Below are positions 1 through 6,950 of a stretch of DNA of 33,317 nucleotides, piece after piece. Source of the DNA: Prochlorococcus sp. AH-736-L23 (GTDB lineage: Bacteria; Cyanobacteriota; Cyanobacteriia; PCC-6307; Cyanobiaceae); assembly GCA_028141225.1 (NCBI GenBank), contig JAOIPS010000014.1, positions 1 to 33,317 on the forward strand, given 5' to 3'. Under the pieces are notes generated by a model. It made no database searches and had not been told where the DNA came from. It saw only the letters and a program-made list of their open reading frames with translations. Numbering within the stretch: position 1 is the first letter of the stretch; each line of letters opens with the position of its first letter. A program made the position numbers and the translations under genes.

Positions 1-437
1 CTTTTTACTCATTCCTTAAACCAGATTTAGGTTTATCATCTGGTAATAAAAAGCTTGATTTTTTTCATCGAATTAAATTTTTAATTTTTATTTTTCTTAT
101 AGGTATATTAAATGGTTCTATTTCTTCAGGAACTGGATTGCTGGTAACAATACTTTTAATAAAAACTTTTGAAATGGATTTTCTTCGAGCTATAAGTATG
201 ACATTCTTTACTGTTGGTATTTTTTGGAATTTTATTGGCGCAGTTTTTTTGGCAAGAATTGGATCGGTTCCTTCAAATATATTGATTCTGTTAATCATTG
301 GTTCCTTTACAGGAGGATATTTCGGAGCACACTTATCAAAATTAAATGGGAATAATCTTATTAAGAAAACTTTCATAACAGTTTGTATTTTGGTTGGTAT
401 TAGCTTATTGATTAAGTCCATAAAAAGTTTTTTATAA
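1..437 (+). CDS. TauE/SafE-family membrane permease, 3' part (partial)
   Basis: The reading frame is already open at base 3 and runs to TAA at 435-437, so about 144 C-terminal residues are present and the gene starts before the window. The protein is almost entirely hydrophobic, with about four membrane segments. It carries the glycine-rich stretch NGSISSGTGLLV followed by a GGYFGAHLSK-like segment, both typical of the second half of TauE/SafE permeases, a family linked to export of sulfite or other sulfur-containing organic anions. The substrate cannot be told from this part. An ATG at 138 would give a shorter ORF, but the coding signal continues upstream of it. The missing 5' end is due to the window edge and shows no sign of damage. 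Family call fairly sure, substrate unknown. Confidence 0.75.
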   Translation, partial: FYSFLKPDLGLSSGNKKLDFFHRIKFLIFIFLIGILNGSISSGTGLLVTILLIKTFEMDFLRAISMTFFTVGIFWNFIGAVFLARIGSVPSNILILLIIGSFTGGYFGAHLSKLNGNNLIKKTFITVCILVGISLLIKSIKSFL

Positions 438-519
438 ATTAATTGAACATTTCAATAAAATCATGGTTAAAAGGTCCAAAGCAGGTTTATTAGTTAAGAA
501 GATAAATTTATTCTTATTA

Positions 520-549
520 TTATTCATTAACAAAGTGATTAATGAATAA
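520..549 (+). terminator. AT-rich hairpin downstream of the permease gene
   Basis: The arms at 520-530 and 539-549 are perfect 11-base reverse complements around an 8-base loop. A short T-run (553-557) follows. It could end the permease transcript about 85 bases after its stop codon. The stem is almost all A-T, so it is a weak terminator at best, and such palindromes occur by chance in AT-rich DNA. Confidence 0.3.
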
Positions 550-591
550 CTCTTTTTATCAAGAAATATTTTTAGAGAAACCTTTATTTTA

Positions 592-628
592 AAAAAAAGA
601 AAAAAAAAGGCCTCACATAAGTGTGGCC
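592..628 (-). terminator. Rho-independent terminator, minus strand
   Basis: On the minus strand the sequence GGCCACAC, a TTAT loop and GTGAGGCC form a seven-pair stem with one internal A-A mismatch, followed directly by eight to nine T and another T-rich tract. Read on the plus strand the hairpin is followed by GGGTGATGGGG with no T-run, so it serves minus-strand transcription. No minus-strand gene lies just upstream of it, which is why I infer a small RNA gene there. Confidence 0.6.
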
Positions 629-730
629 GGGTGATGGGGAACCTTATTTTTAAACCAAATTCTTAAAAAATGCAACCCCCTATCTATAGCGCAAAATACA
701 CAATGCCAATACACTACAGATAGCGCCTTA
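592..730 (-). ncRNA. Candidate structured small RNA with its own terminator
   Basis: Read on the minus strand from about 730 down, the segment first has a 10-base-pair stem (714-723 with 680-689, one G-U pair) enclosing a 24-base loop. Next come a GGGG run (about 676-679) and a CCCC run that could pair, and finally a GC-rich hairpin plus T-run at 592-628. The G+C content of these parts stands out from the AT-rich surroundings, and no ORF of useful length covers the segment on either strand. This arrangement suits a small non-coding RNA of roughly 130 bases. I do not recognise it as tmRNA, SRP RNA, 6S RNA or Yfr1. The 5' end is a guess, as no convincing promoter is visible. Confidence 0.4.
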
Positions 731-815
731 ATGATTTTTTATGTGAATTAATAAATTCTGAGATAATTTTGAAACTTTAAAGTTTATCAATGAAAATCTA
801 ATTTCATAATTTCAA

Positions 816-893
816 ATGTTTTTGGCAATTTTACTTGTTAAAAATGTCCTGCACAGTATCATTCGTAAGAACTTCGCTAGTAAAAATCTTTAA
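816..893 (+). CDS. Possible 25-residue leader ORF
   Basis: ATG at 816 opens a 25-codon frame starting MFLAILLVKN and ending with TAA at 891-893. The final A of the stop is also the first base of the next ORF's ATG (TAATG), the same junction type seen between the next two ORFs. The first ten residues are hydrophobic. There is no homology I can name and no clear ribosome binding site. It could be a coupled leader peptide or chance. Confidence 0.2.
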   Translation: MFLAILLVKNVLHSIIRKNFASKNL

Positions 894-1120
894 TGATTGA
901 ATTAACCTTACTAACTCTTCTGAATTATGTTGGAGATAATTTCTGTGAGTATAGAAATCTAGGCCATGATAACTATAAATCTTTACTTCTTTCCTATAGT
1001 GATGCAAGTAATAAATTTGGGCCATTAGAGGTTAAAAAAGTTATTGAAAAGTCTGAAAATTTTAAAGTTACGGCTGTTGCTATTGCTGCAATTAAGTGCC
1101 CTCAGCATATAGTTAAGTAA
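893..1120 (+). CDS. Small hypothetical protein
   Basis: A 75-residue soluble-looking protein of unknown function. Its middle and end (about residues 34-75, containing SYSDASNKFGPLEVKKVIE and ending CPQHIVK) look like ordinary protein sequence. No transmembrane segment, signal peptide or known motif is visible. The TAA stop shares its last base with the ATG of the next gene (TAATG), which suggests coupled translation and is the best reason to call it real. A 64-codon ORF on the opposite strand (831-1025) competes with it; I prefer the plus-strand ORF because of the coupling. The start at 893 lacks a recognisable ribosome binding site, so the N-terminus is unsure. Confidence 0.45.
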   Translation: MIELTLLTLLNYVGDNFCEYRNLGHDNYKSLLLSYSDASNKFGPLEVKKVIEKSENFKVTAVAIAAIKCPQHIVK

Positions 1121-1386
1121 TGAAGTTTGAATTAAAAACTGAAAAAGAAAATTATTCAAAATCAATCTTACAATTTTTCGGTATATTTTTTTTTCTTATT
1201 TTAATAATTATCCTTTGTGATGTTGCACTCAAATTAGGAATCATATCTAGAAATCATAAAATTGAATACAGCTGTAGGCTTTTATCTGTAGAAAAATCTA
1301 AACCTCATTTTAAAAAATTATCTAGGCTTTCTAATCTGAAAAGTAAACAACAAATTTGGGAATTTTGCAGTGAGGTTATTAAATAA
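1120..1386 (+). CDS. Small single-pass membrane protein, unknown function
   Basis: An 88-residue protein with a charged N-terminus (about 1-14), one strong membrane helix (about 17-42, rich in F, L and I) and a basic C-terminal part ending in the pattern LKSKQQIWEFCSEVIK. The short C-terminal domain looks conserved in style with small cyanobacterial hypothetical proteins, but I cannot assign a family. The gene is coupled to the preceding ORF by a TAATG junction and ends only three bases before the convergent ABC permease gene on the other strand. A membrane location is inferred from the helix. Confidence 0.6.
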   Translation: MKFELKTEKENYSKSILQFFGIFFFLILIIILCDVALKLGIISRNHKIEYSCRLLSVEKSKPHFKKLSRLSNLKSKQQIWEFCSEVIK

Positions 1387-1389
1387 TAC

Positions 1390-2184
1390 TTAACTAGATG
1401 CCGATGAATAGAATTTTAATGCAAATAACCAGAACTTTCTTGAAGTTATAAGAAATACCGTCGCAACCATAACTTCAAGCAATATTTTCCATAATACAGA
1501 AAGTCCTAGAAATACTTCAGAAGGAATAGTAGTTATAAAAGCAATAGGAATGAAAACACTAAAAAATATTCTTAAAGAAAATGAAAATGAATTTAGAGGA
1601 AATCTTCCAATATAAAGGAATGATCTTAATACTTCTATTGCATTCCAAGTCTTAACAAACCAAATAGTAGTAGTTGAGATAAAAAACCATAAGCTATATA
1701 ATATACAAATTGAGCAGCTTATCGTAATCAAGGATAGGGTTAGAAAACTTAAATTTAAATTGATTTGATTTATTCTTATACAGAAGAATAACAATAAAAT
1801 TCCAAGCATTATTTCTAAAAATCCAGATGGATTTATTTTTTTTGATGAAATAAAAAATTGACTATCAATAGGTTTTAAAAGTACAAAGTCTAATGTTCCT
1901 TCTCTAATATGTTTAACTATTTCTGTAAGGTTTGGATTGAACCATGTATTTGTTATTCCATTCAAAATTGTATAAATAGCTTGGATTATTAGTGCCTGCT
2001 CAAATTTCCATCCCCCAATATATCCATTATTTTGAAAGAAAATAGATAACAGAAAAATACTCCCTACTAAACTTAAAATTGCAGTAATTAAATCAACTAT
2101 TATATTTGTTTTATACTCCAATTCAGAGGCTAAAGAAGTATGTAAGAATTTTTTATAAACTTTTAGATATTTTCTTAAATTCAT
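1390..2184 (-). CDS. ABC-2 type transporter permease (DUF990 family, COG3694-like)
   Basis: A 264-residue membrane protein with about six hydrophobic segments. It has the stretch HIREGTLDFVLLKP near residue 92, typical of the ABC2_membrane_6/DUF990 permeases that act with a COG4586-type ATPase and a second permease. Its ATG overlaps the stop of the upstream permease by four bases (ATGA), so the two are translationally coupled. It should form the membrane pore, probably as a heterodimer with the product of 2181-2975. The substrate of this exporter type in cyanobacteria is not established. It is the last gene of a three-gene minus-strand operon. Confidence 0.85.
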   Translation of the reverse strand: MNLRKYLKVYKKFLHTSLASELEYKTNIIVDLITAILSLVGSIFLLSIFFQNNGYIGGWKFEQALIIQAIYTILNGITNTWFNPNLTEIVKHIREGTLDFVLLKPIDSQFFISSKKINPSGFLEIMLGILLLFFCIRINQINLNLSFLTLSLITISCSICILYSLWFFISTTTIWFVKTWNAIEVLRSFLYIGRFPLNSFSFSLRIFFSVFIPIAFITTIPSEVFLGLSVLWKILLEVMVATVFLITSRKFWLFALKFYSSASS

Positions 2185-2975
2185 GATCCCATTGCCGTAT
2201 ATTTTTTCGTTCCTTCAGACCAGATTTTCTTAAATAATGGGAAAAGTAAAAAAATCCATAGAATTTGCATACTTAATCCTCTACTAATATTTGTTTCATT
2301 ACCTGAAAGTAGGTTCGCAGGGAAATCAATTAGATATGGAAAAGGAGTCAAATAAATCCAAGATTTAACATATGCGGGAAATGAAACTACTGGTGCTAAA
2401 AGACCTGAGAGAAATAAAGTTGGAATAAATAACAATCTTTCTATTGATGATGCTCTCTCTGTCCAGAAACATAGACATGCAAGTATTGACTGAATTAAAA
2501 ATTGAATCAAGAAGGATAAGAAAGTAGATAGTATCGATAAAATTAAAATACCTAAATTTGGTATCCATATACTTTCTGGATTAAAAATAAAAAAGACAAA
2601 TGCTATTATTAGTGCGAAAGGAAATCTTGTTATTTGTTCAGCAAGATGTTGTGCAAAATATCTGAAAAATGGATTTAAAGGTTGGATTAAATACGGAGAT
2701 ATTTTTCCCATAAGAGAATCCTCTTCAAAACTAAATACAACCCAAACTACAGAAAACTGTCTTACAAAAAAAGCACATAAGAAATACCTAGAAAGCAATA
2801 CATCACTGATGTTTATGGATTCATTTAGATTATTATTTGTCCAAATGTTTAACATGAAAAAAGGAATAATCCCTGAAATTGCCCATAATGCAATTTCTAC
2901 TCTATATTCCAACATGTTTGAATATTGGACTTTTAATAAGGTGAATATTTTACGGTTAATCAAATTAGATATCAT
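2181..2975 (-). CDS. ABC-2 type transporter permease (DUF990 family, COG4587-like)
   Basis: A 264-residue polytopic membrane protein, equal in length to its neighbour permease. The N-terminal MLEYRVEIALW and the central GKISPYLIQPLNPFFRY are characteristic of the COG4587 permease of this uncharacterised ABC export family. About six transmembrane stretches are visible. Its start overlaps the 3' end of the ATPase gene by 11 bases and its stop overlaps the next permease by four, so all three subunits come from one message. It is likely an inner-membrane exporter subunit; the cargo is unknown. Confidence 0.85.
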   Translation of the reverse strand: MISNLINRKIFTLLKVQYSNMLEYRVEIALWAISGIIPFFMLNIWTNNNLNESINISDVLLSRYFLCAFFVRQFSVVWVVFSFEEDSLMGKISPYLIQPLNPFFRYFAQHLAEQITRFPFALIIAFVFFIFNPESIWIPNLGILILSILSTFLSFLIQFLIQSILACLCFWTERASSIERLLFIPTLFLSGLLAPVVSFPAYVKSWIYLTPFPYLIDFPANLLSGNETNISRGLSMQILWIFLLFPLFKKIWSEGTKKYTAMGS

Positions 2976-3960
2976 AATCTTTTTTGATTAATACCTTCCC
3001 AATAACTTCATCTATGGGTGGTTCATTTATAAAAAGGTCTTCAATATCAAAATTATTTAGGATAGTTTTTAATGAAGAGGTAATAGAATTGTTTTCAATT
3101 TCTATAGTGATTTCATTCTTTGTTTTATTTTTAACAGTAAAACCATAATTTTGTAATTTGATTGAATCCTCTTCAGAGCGACAAACTATTAATATTTCTT
3201 TAACAGGAGAAAGTTTTTTTAATAATAGATCAAGTTTTCCATCGTATGATATCGCCCCTTCGTGCACACATATAACTCTCTTGCATAGCGATGTGATATC
3301 TTTCATGTAATGACTGGTTAGGCATATTGTTGCATTAGTTTCCTTATTATATATTTGAAGGAATTTTCTTAAATTTCTCTGTGCATTAATATCTAATCCA
3401 AGTGTCGGCTCGTCTAAAAATAGAATATTTGGTTCATGTATTAAAGCCGCTAGTAATTCTGATTTCATACGCTGTCCTAGTGAAAGTTTTCTAACAGGTA
3501 TAAAAAGCTCTTCATCAATTTCAAGCATTTCCGATAGTTTTTTTATTCTCTTTTTAGCTTCGAACTTATCTAAGTCATATATTGATGCATTTAAATAGAA
3601 TGATTCAATCGGCGGAAGATCCCAAATAAGTTGTTGCTTTTGTCCCATTATCAAGGTAATTTTCTTTAGGAAATTTTCTTTTCTCCTGAAAGGTAAGTAT
3701 CCTGAAACCAATATCGAACCTTCACTTGGATAAATTAAGCCACAAAGCATTTTTAATATTGTTGTTTTCCCAGCTCCATTAGCACCTAGAAAACCTACTA
3801 TTTCCCCCTCTTTAATTTCAAAACTTATATCTTTTATAACTTTTAAACTTTTTGTTTGTCTTCTAAAAAAATGTTTAATTGTTCCTTTTAAGCCTGGTTC
3901 TTTGGAAGAGATATCAAATGACTTAGATAAATTTCTTACGTCGATAATATTTTGTACCAT
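2965..3960 (-). CDS. ABC transporter ATP-binding subunit (COG4586-like)
   Basis: A 331-residue ATPase. Walker A GANGAGKT lies at about 59-66, the ABC signature LSLGQ at 159-163, Walker B ILFLDE at 179-184, and the switch histidine in LTSHYMKD at about 217. The N-terminal region before Walker A is longer than in simple ABC proteins, and a C-terminal tail of about 80 residues follows the H-loop, as in the COG4586 family that pairs with DUF990 permeases. It powers export by the two permeases encoded just downstream. First gene of the operon; 77 AT-rich bases separate it from the next gene upstream. Catalytic residues look intact. Confidence 0.9.
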   Translation of the reverse strand: MVQNIIDVRNLSKSFDISSKEPGLKGTIKHFFRRQTKSLKVIKDISFEIKEGEIVGFLGANGAGKTTILKMLCGLIYPSEGSILVSGYLPFRRKENFLKKITLIMGQKQQLIWDLPPIESFYLNASIYDLDKFEAKKRIKKLSEMLEIDEELFIPVRKLSLGQRMKSELLAALIHEPNILFLDEPTLGLDINAQRNLRKFLQIYNKETNATICLTSHYMKDITSLCKRVICVHEGAISYDGKLDLLLKKLSPVKEILIVCRSEEDSIKLQNYGFTVKNKTKNEITIEIENNSITSSLKTILNNFDIEDLFINEPPIDEVIGKVLIKKDYDI

Positions 3961-4037
3961 TTAAAATTTTAATTACTGAAATTTTATATTTAAATAAATT
4001 GTTAGATTATTTTTATTTTAGAAAATTTTTTAACCAA

Positions 4038-4427
4038 TTAAAAAATGTCTTTAAACGATACAACCAGCCAGATAAAAAAATTAATTGGATTAAGTAACTC
4101 TCTTACATCATTTTTATTTTCATAATTTAATCCGCTTAAAAAATCAAATATAAAATTACTATTCTCTTTTTTAAAATTATTTTTTTTAATTACATTTCCA
4201 TTTTCGTCGAGTAGATCAATTTCATCTTCAAAAAACCATTGCTCTTTTCCATTAGATAATTGCAAGACTACTCCAATACCTTTGCCATCAGTTATTCTGA
4301 AATCACTTATCTTACCCAATGAAGAAACATTTATCGCATCAATAGTTTCTTTGTTAAATCTATCCTTAGATAATTCTATGTTAATTTTAACAGAATTTCC
4401 TATCTTAACCTTATCTAAAATTGACAT
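4038..4427 (-). CDS. DUF2862 (PetP-like) protein with C-terminal extension
   Basis: A 129-residue protein. Residues about 4-75 match the DUF2862 fold by eye: a KVKIGNSVKI start, a GKISDFRITDGKGIGVVLQL core and the hallmark QWFFEDEIDLLD. In other cyanobacteria this small domain is PetP, a peripheral subunit of the cytochrome b6f complex that affects electron flow. Here it is followed by a Lys/Asn-rich linker (76-110) and a hydrophobic tail (about 112-126, NPINFFIWLVVSF) that could lie on or in the membrane. PetP itself is only about 65-70 residues, so the extension is notable. Family confident; a role at b6f is inferred. Confidence 0.75.
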   Translation of the reverse strand: MSILDKVKIGNSVKINIELSKDRFNKETIDAINVSSLGKISDFRITDGKGIGVVLQLSNGKEQWFFEDEIDLLDENGNVIKKNNFKKENSNFIFDFLSGLNYENKNDVRELLNPINFFIWLVVSFKDIF

Positions 4428-4498
4428 TTTTTAGGTTATTATACCTAGTGATTAAGGATTTATGTGATTAATTAGGATTTTTTAATTTATTTCAATAA

Positions 4499-4657
4499 TT
4501 ACGATTTTTTGAAAATCGCTTCGAGGATTTTTTTTATAGAAATTGTCAATACTCTCAAGAATACAAAAAAAAGTCCTAGCCAACCCAAAATTACAGCTAT
4601 GGATAATAAGCTTGAACCTAAATCCCGTTGTAACAAATTCTGCATATAATTTTCCAT
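4499..4657 (-). CDS. Small single-pass membrane protein (52 aa)
   Basis: ATG at 4657-4655 opens 52 codons ending with TAA at 4501-4499. The product has a polar N-terminus (MENYMQNLLQRDLG), one clear membrane helix of about 20 residues (S15 to L34, including LLSIAVILGWLGLFFVFL) and a basic tail ending IFKKS, the layout of a genuine small thylakoid or plasma-membrane protein. It is on the same strand as, and about 70 bases upstream of, the DUF2862 gene, so they may share a transcript. I recognise no family. The positive-inside pattern suggests the C-terminus faces the cytoplasm. Confidence 0.6.
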   Translation of the reverse strand: MENYMQNLLQRDLGSSLLSIAVILGWLGLFFVFLRVLTISIKKILEAIFKKS

Positions 4658-4799
4658 ATTAGATAGATTTAACTCTACTTTATTAAATTAATTATTCAAT
4701 GAATATGGCCAAAATTCAAATATTTAATTGATTTTTACTTATATATTCAATAGAAATGATTTGTAAGCTAATATTGAGTTAGAAATTAAATTCAATATT

Positions 4800-4901
4800 T
4801 TGGATCTATCTTTGAACTCATACATTGGAATATTTTTTATCATAATCGGTCTTTTAGTTAGAGTTGACTTGAAATTCTCAATTCAAAAAGATTTTAAATA
4901 A
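4800..4901 (+). CDS. Possible 33-residue membrane peptide with TTG start
   Basis: From TTG at 4800 the frame reads 33 residues, with a hydrophobic core (YIGIFFIIIGLLV) and a charged C-terminus (KFSIQKDFK), then TAA. Size and layout resemble the very small single-helix subunits common in photosynthetic complexes, but I cannot match it to any Psb, Psa, Pet or Ndh subunit. No ATG lies in frame upstream before a stop at 4764, and no ribosome binding site is obvious. Treat as a candidate only. Confidence 0.25.
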   Translation: MDLSLNSYIGIFFIIIGLLVRVDLKFSIQKDFK

Positions 4902-4982
4902 TTTCTAATAAGCTCTTTTAGTAGGATATAAAACCTTTGTATTTACTATATTTGTGTTAATTATAATACTTACAAATATTAA

Positions 4983-5006
4983 AAAAGCAGCTGTAAAGCT
5001 GCTTTT
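4983..5006 (-). terminator. Strong terminator after tRNA-fMet
   Basis: Bases 4983-4992 and 4997-5006 form a perfect ten-pair stem (AAAAGCAGCT with AGCTGCTTTT) around a four-base loop. On the minus strand the hairpin ends in a run of six T, three bases after the tRNA 3' end. On the plus strand it also ends in TTTT, so it may act in both directions. It most likely ends the tRNA transcript. Confidence 0.8.
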
Positions 5007-5009
5007 AAA

Positions 5010-5086
<77 letters not shown>

Positions 5087-5130
5087 TCATATACATAGCA
5101 TACATCTGAAAGGGTTATTTTTCGTGTTTT

Positions 5131-6096
5131 TTAGGATTCTTGGAATTTTACTTTACCTTCAACTTCAAGTCGTACACCTTCAGAAAAATTAAACACCTTT
5201 TCTTCTATGTCTTGAATTCTTAAGTCAGATATCCACTCTAACTGTTTTAGTAAGTGAAGACTAACAGCATGCTTTGCTCTTTTTGAACCGTCTTCTACTT
5301 TTAAAGCTAAACCTATCCCTTCATTTACTTTACAAAGACACTGTATTCCTTCGGCCCCGCCTTTACCTATAACGTTCCCATGAGAAGCTTTAATTATTTC
5401 TGTATCAAATTTATTGTTATCACTTATCATTGTTGGATTCATTATCATAGCTCTACTGATTTGCTCTAATTCAGCATTTTCTGAACTGCTCAGAAGTGAA
5501 TATAACCTAGACATTTCTAATAGTTTTAAATATAGAGTGGGTGCACCACAATCATCACGTTCTGCGTTTATTTCAGATGCCGGGATGTCAAGTAATTCAG
5601 AAACAATTCTGAATATTTCTATTTGAAGAGGATGATCTCCCTTTAAGTAACTATCTAATGGCCAATTCATTTTTTTGCATGTAGCTAAAAATGCAGCATG
5701 TTTGCCCGAACAATTATGTTCTAATGGAGTTGTCTTAGATTTTGGACATTTGAGATTATTAATGTCAATATCGTATTCCCATAATATTTTGAATGCTTCC
5801 CTTGAATGAAGTTTAGATCCACTATGTGACCCGCATGCCAAAGCAATTGATTTTAGTTCATTGTTTATTTTTGATGCAGCTCCACTACTAACGAATGGTA
5901 TTGCTTGAAAAGGTTTTAGTGCTGACCTTATGAAACTTTTATATTCTGGATTTCCTGCGCACATTAAAACCCTCCCTTTTTTATCAGTAATAACAGCATG
6001 AATTTTATGAATCGACTCTATATTTGATCCTCTAATTAAGGTTGCTTGTAGTGGAGGATTGTTAGAGGTGTAGAGATTTTTGAAATTAGAACTCAT
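5131..6096 (-). CDS. L-asparaginase II family protein
   Basis: A 321-residue enzyme of the asparaginase II family (PF06089, the Rhizobium etli AnsA type, unrelated to E. coli AnsA/B). It would hydrolyse L-asparagine to aspartate and ammonia in the cytoplasm. Motifs expected for this class are present: the SxxK pair in RSALKPFQ (S58, K61), CGSHSG at 88-93, HNCSGKH with C129 and K132, and DDCGAP with C183. The length is normal for the family. Its start directly abuts the stop of the CGLD27 gene (6097), so it is co-transcribed with that gene and others upstream on the minus strand. Family call firm; activity inferred from intact motifs. Confidence 0.88.
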   Translation of the reverse strand: MSSNFKNLYTSNNPPLQATLIRGSNIESIHKIHAVITDKKGRVLMCAGNPEYKSFIRSALKPFQAIPFVSSGAASKINNELKSIALACGSHSGSKLHSREAFKILWEYDIDINNLKCPKSKTTPLEHNCSGKHAAFLATCKKMNWPLDSYLKGDHPLQIEIFRIVSELLDIPASEINAERDDCGAPTLYLKLLEMSRLYSLLSSSENAELEQISRAMIMNPTMISDNNKFDTEIIKASHGNVIGKGGAEGIQCLCKVNEGIGLALKVEDGSKRAKHAVSLHLLKQLEWISDLRIQDIEEKVFNFSEGVRLEVEGKVKFQES

Positions 6097-6591
6097 TTAG
6101 AAAATTTTATATTGAAAAATCAAAATACCAGACAAAGCTAAAACTGAAATAATAGAAAAAATTTGAATTAAATTTTTTAAAATAGGCTTTACCTCAATTG
6201 AGGCAATAAGTGATTCTTTCTCTTTCAAAACTAGTGGTTTTTCCCATACTTGACCGTCATACCACCCCGATTCCTCGTATTCAACTTTTTCAGATATTAA
6301 TCTATTAAATATATGATTCCAACCTAAATATAATCTTATTGAAATTAAAAAAGGTATTGATAAACTAGTAAATAAGCTTAATAAAATATACCTTAAAGGG
6401 GATGTTTTAAAATATACACTTCCTGAAGAAATTACTAGAAATATAACAAAAGCTCCTATCCAGAATTTTGTCAAAATAAGAATTAGTGACTTTTTTGTTT
6501 TTGGCCAAGAAAAAATTTTAGATTTTGATAATTCTATGAATTCGTTTGTGGGTTGTTGCTCTCTAGGGACAGGACACTTAGATTCGTTCAT
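6097..6591 (-). CDS. CGLD27/Ycf36 family membrane protein (DUF1230)
   Basis: A 164-residue protein with the family signatures at both ends: CPVPREQQPTNEF near the N-terminus (residues 6-18) and the YEESGWYDGQVWEKP motif near 104-118. Two membrane hairpin segments lie at about 46-85 and a further helix near the C-terminus (about 140-160). The family is restricted to cyanobacteria and plastids (chloroplast ORF ycf36; CGLD27 in the green lineage and diatoms); its role is poorly known, with links to photosynthesis under iron limitation in plants. It is the middle gene of a tight minus-strand run, eight bases after rsfS and directly abutting the asparaginase gene. Confidence 0.9.
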   Translation of the reverse strand: MNESKCPVPREQQPTNEFIELSKSKIFSWPKTKKSLILILTKFWIGAFVIFLVISSGSVYFKTSPLRYILLSLFTSLSIPFLISIRLYLGWNHIFNRLISEKVEYEESGWYDGQVWEKPLVLKEKESLIASIEVKPILKNLIQIFSIISVLALSGILIFQYKIF

Positions 6592-6599
6592 AAAATATA

Positions 6600-6950
6600 T
6601 TATGGAAATATAAGATTATCTCCATTACTCCAAAACGATTCAAGGTCATAATATTTTCTTGTTTCGGGTTGAAAAATATTTACTATCAAATCACCATAAT
6701 CAAGTAAAGCCCATTTTGCTTCGTTAACTCCTTCTTTTCGTATCGGTTCAATTTTAGCTTTCTCTCTAAGTTCTCCCTCTACAGAGTTAGTTATAGATCT
6801 GACTTGTACATCAGATAATCCTTCTGCAATCAAAATCCATTCGCTTATAAAAGATACTTTGTCAATTTTTATAAGTTTTATATCTTTTGCCTTTTTTTCG
6901 TCACATGCTTTAGCTGCCATTAAAACCAAACTTTTATTGTCCATAAACAT
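6600..6950 (-). CDS. rsfS: Ribosome silencing factor RsfS (Iojap family)
   Basis: RsfS binds ribosomal protein uL14 on the large subunit and blocks subunit joining when nutrients run short. The product carries the family's typical blocks: KVSFISEWILIAEGLSDVQVRSI in the first half and EAKWALLDYGDLIVNIFQPETRKYYDLESFW in the second. The usual VHIF is VNIF here. I choose the ATG at 6950-6948 (116 residues) because the domain begins right after it. A further in-frame ATG at 7016 would add a Lys/Gln-rich stretch lying wholly inside the upstream gene; another start at 6944 is equally possible. Either choice overlaps the DUF3318 gene by 11-17 bases, suggesting coupled translation. Confidence 0.88.
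   Translation of the reverse strand: MFMDNKSLVLMAAKACDEKKAKDIKLIKIDKVSFISEWILIAEGLSDVQVRSITNSVEGELREKAKIEPIRKEGVNEAKWALLDYGDLIVNIFQPETRKYYDLESFWSNGDNLIFP

Larger units (their letters stand above)
438..815. other. 378-base stretch without a clear gene
   Basis: It holds the AT-rich hairpin at 520-549 and the minus-strand RNA candidate with terminator at 592-730. A 28-codon ORF at 463-549 exists but its end is part of the hairpin and it looks like chance. From about 731 to 815 I see only AT-rich sequence. Confidence 0.6.
4658..5009. other. Intergenic stretch between the 52-aa gene and tRNA-fMet
   Basis: It contains the 33-residue plus-strand candidate (4800-4901), a back-to-back pair of TATAAT boxes at about 4960-4967 (one on each strand, sharing bases) and the tRNA terminator at 4983-5006. 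The rest is featureless AT-rich DNA. Confidence 0.5.

Noticed and set aside
65..421. 118-codon ORF on the minus strand over the permease gene
   Set aside because: The plus-strand frame is open through the window edge and reads as a TauE/SafE membrane protein; the minus ORF is its lysine- and proline-rich shadow.
463..549. 28-codon plus-strand ORF after the permease
   Set aside because: No family features, and its end coincides with an 11-base hairpin arm. I treat it as chance.
831..1025. 64-codon minus-strand ORF
   Set aside because: It overlaps the plus-strand 75-residue ORF, which is coupled to the next gene. The minus ORF has unusual His/Tyr-rich composition. Not fully excluded.
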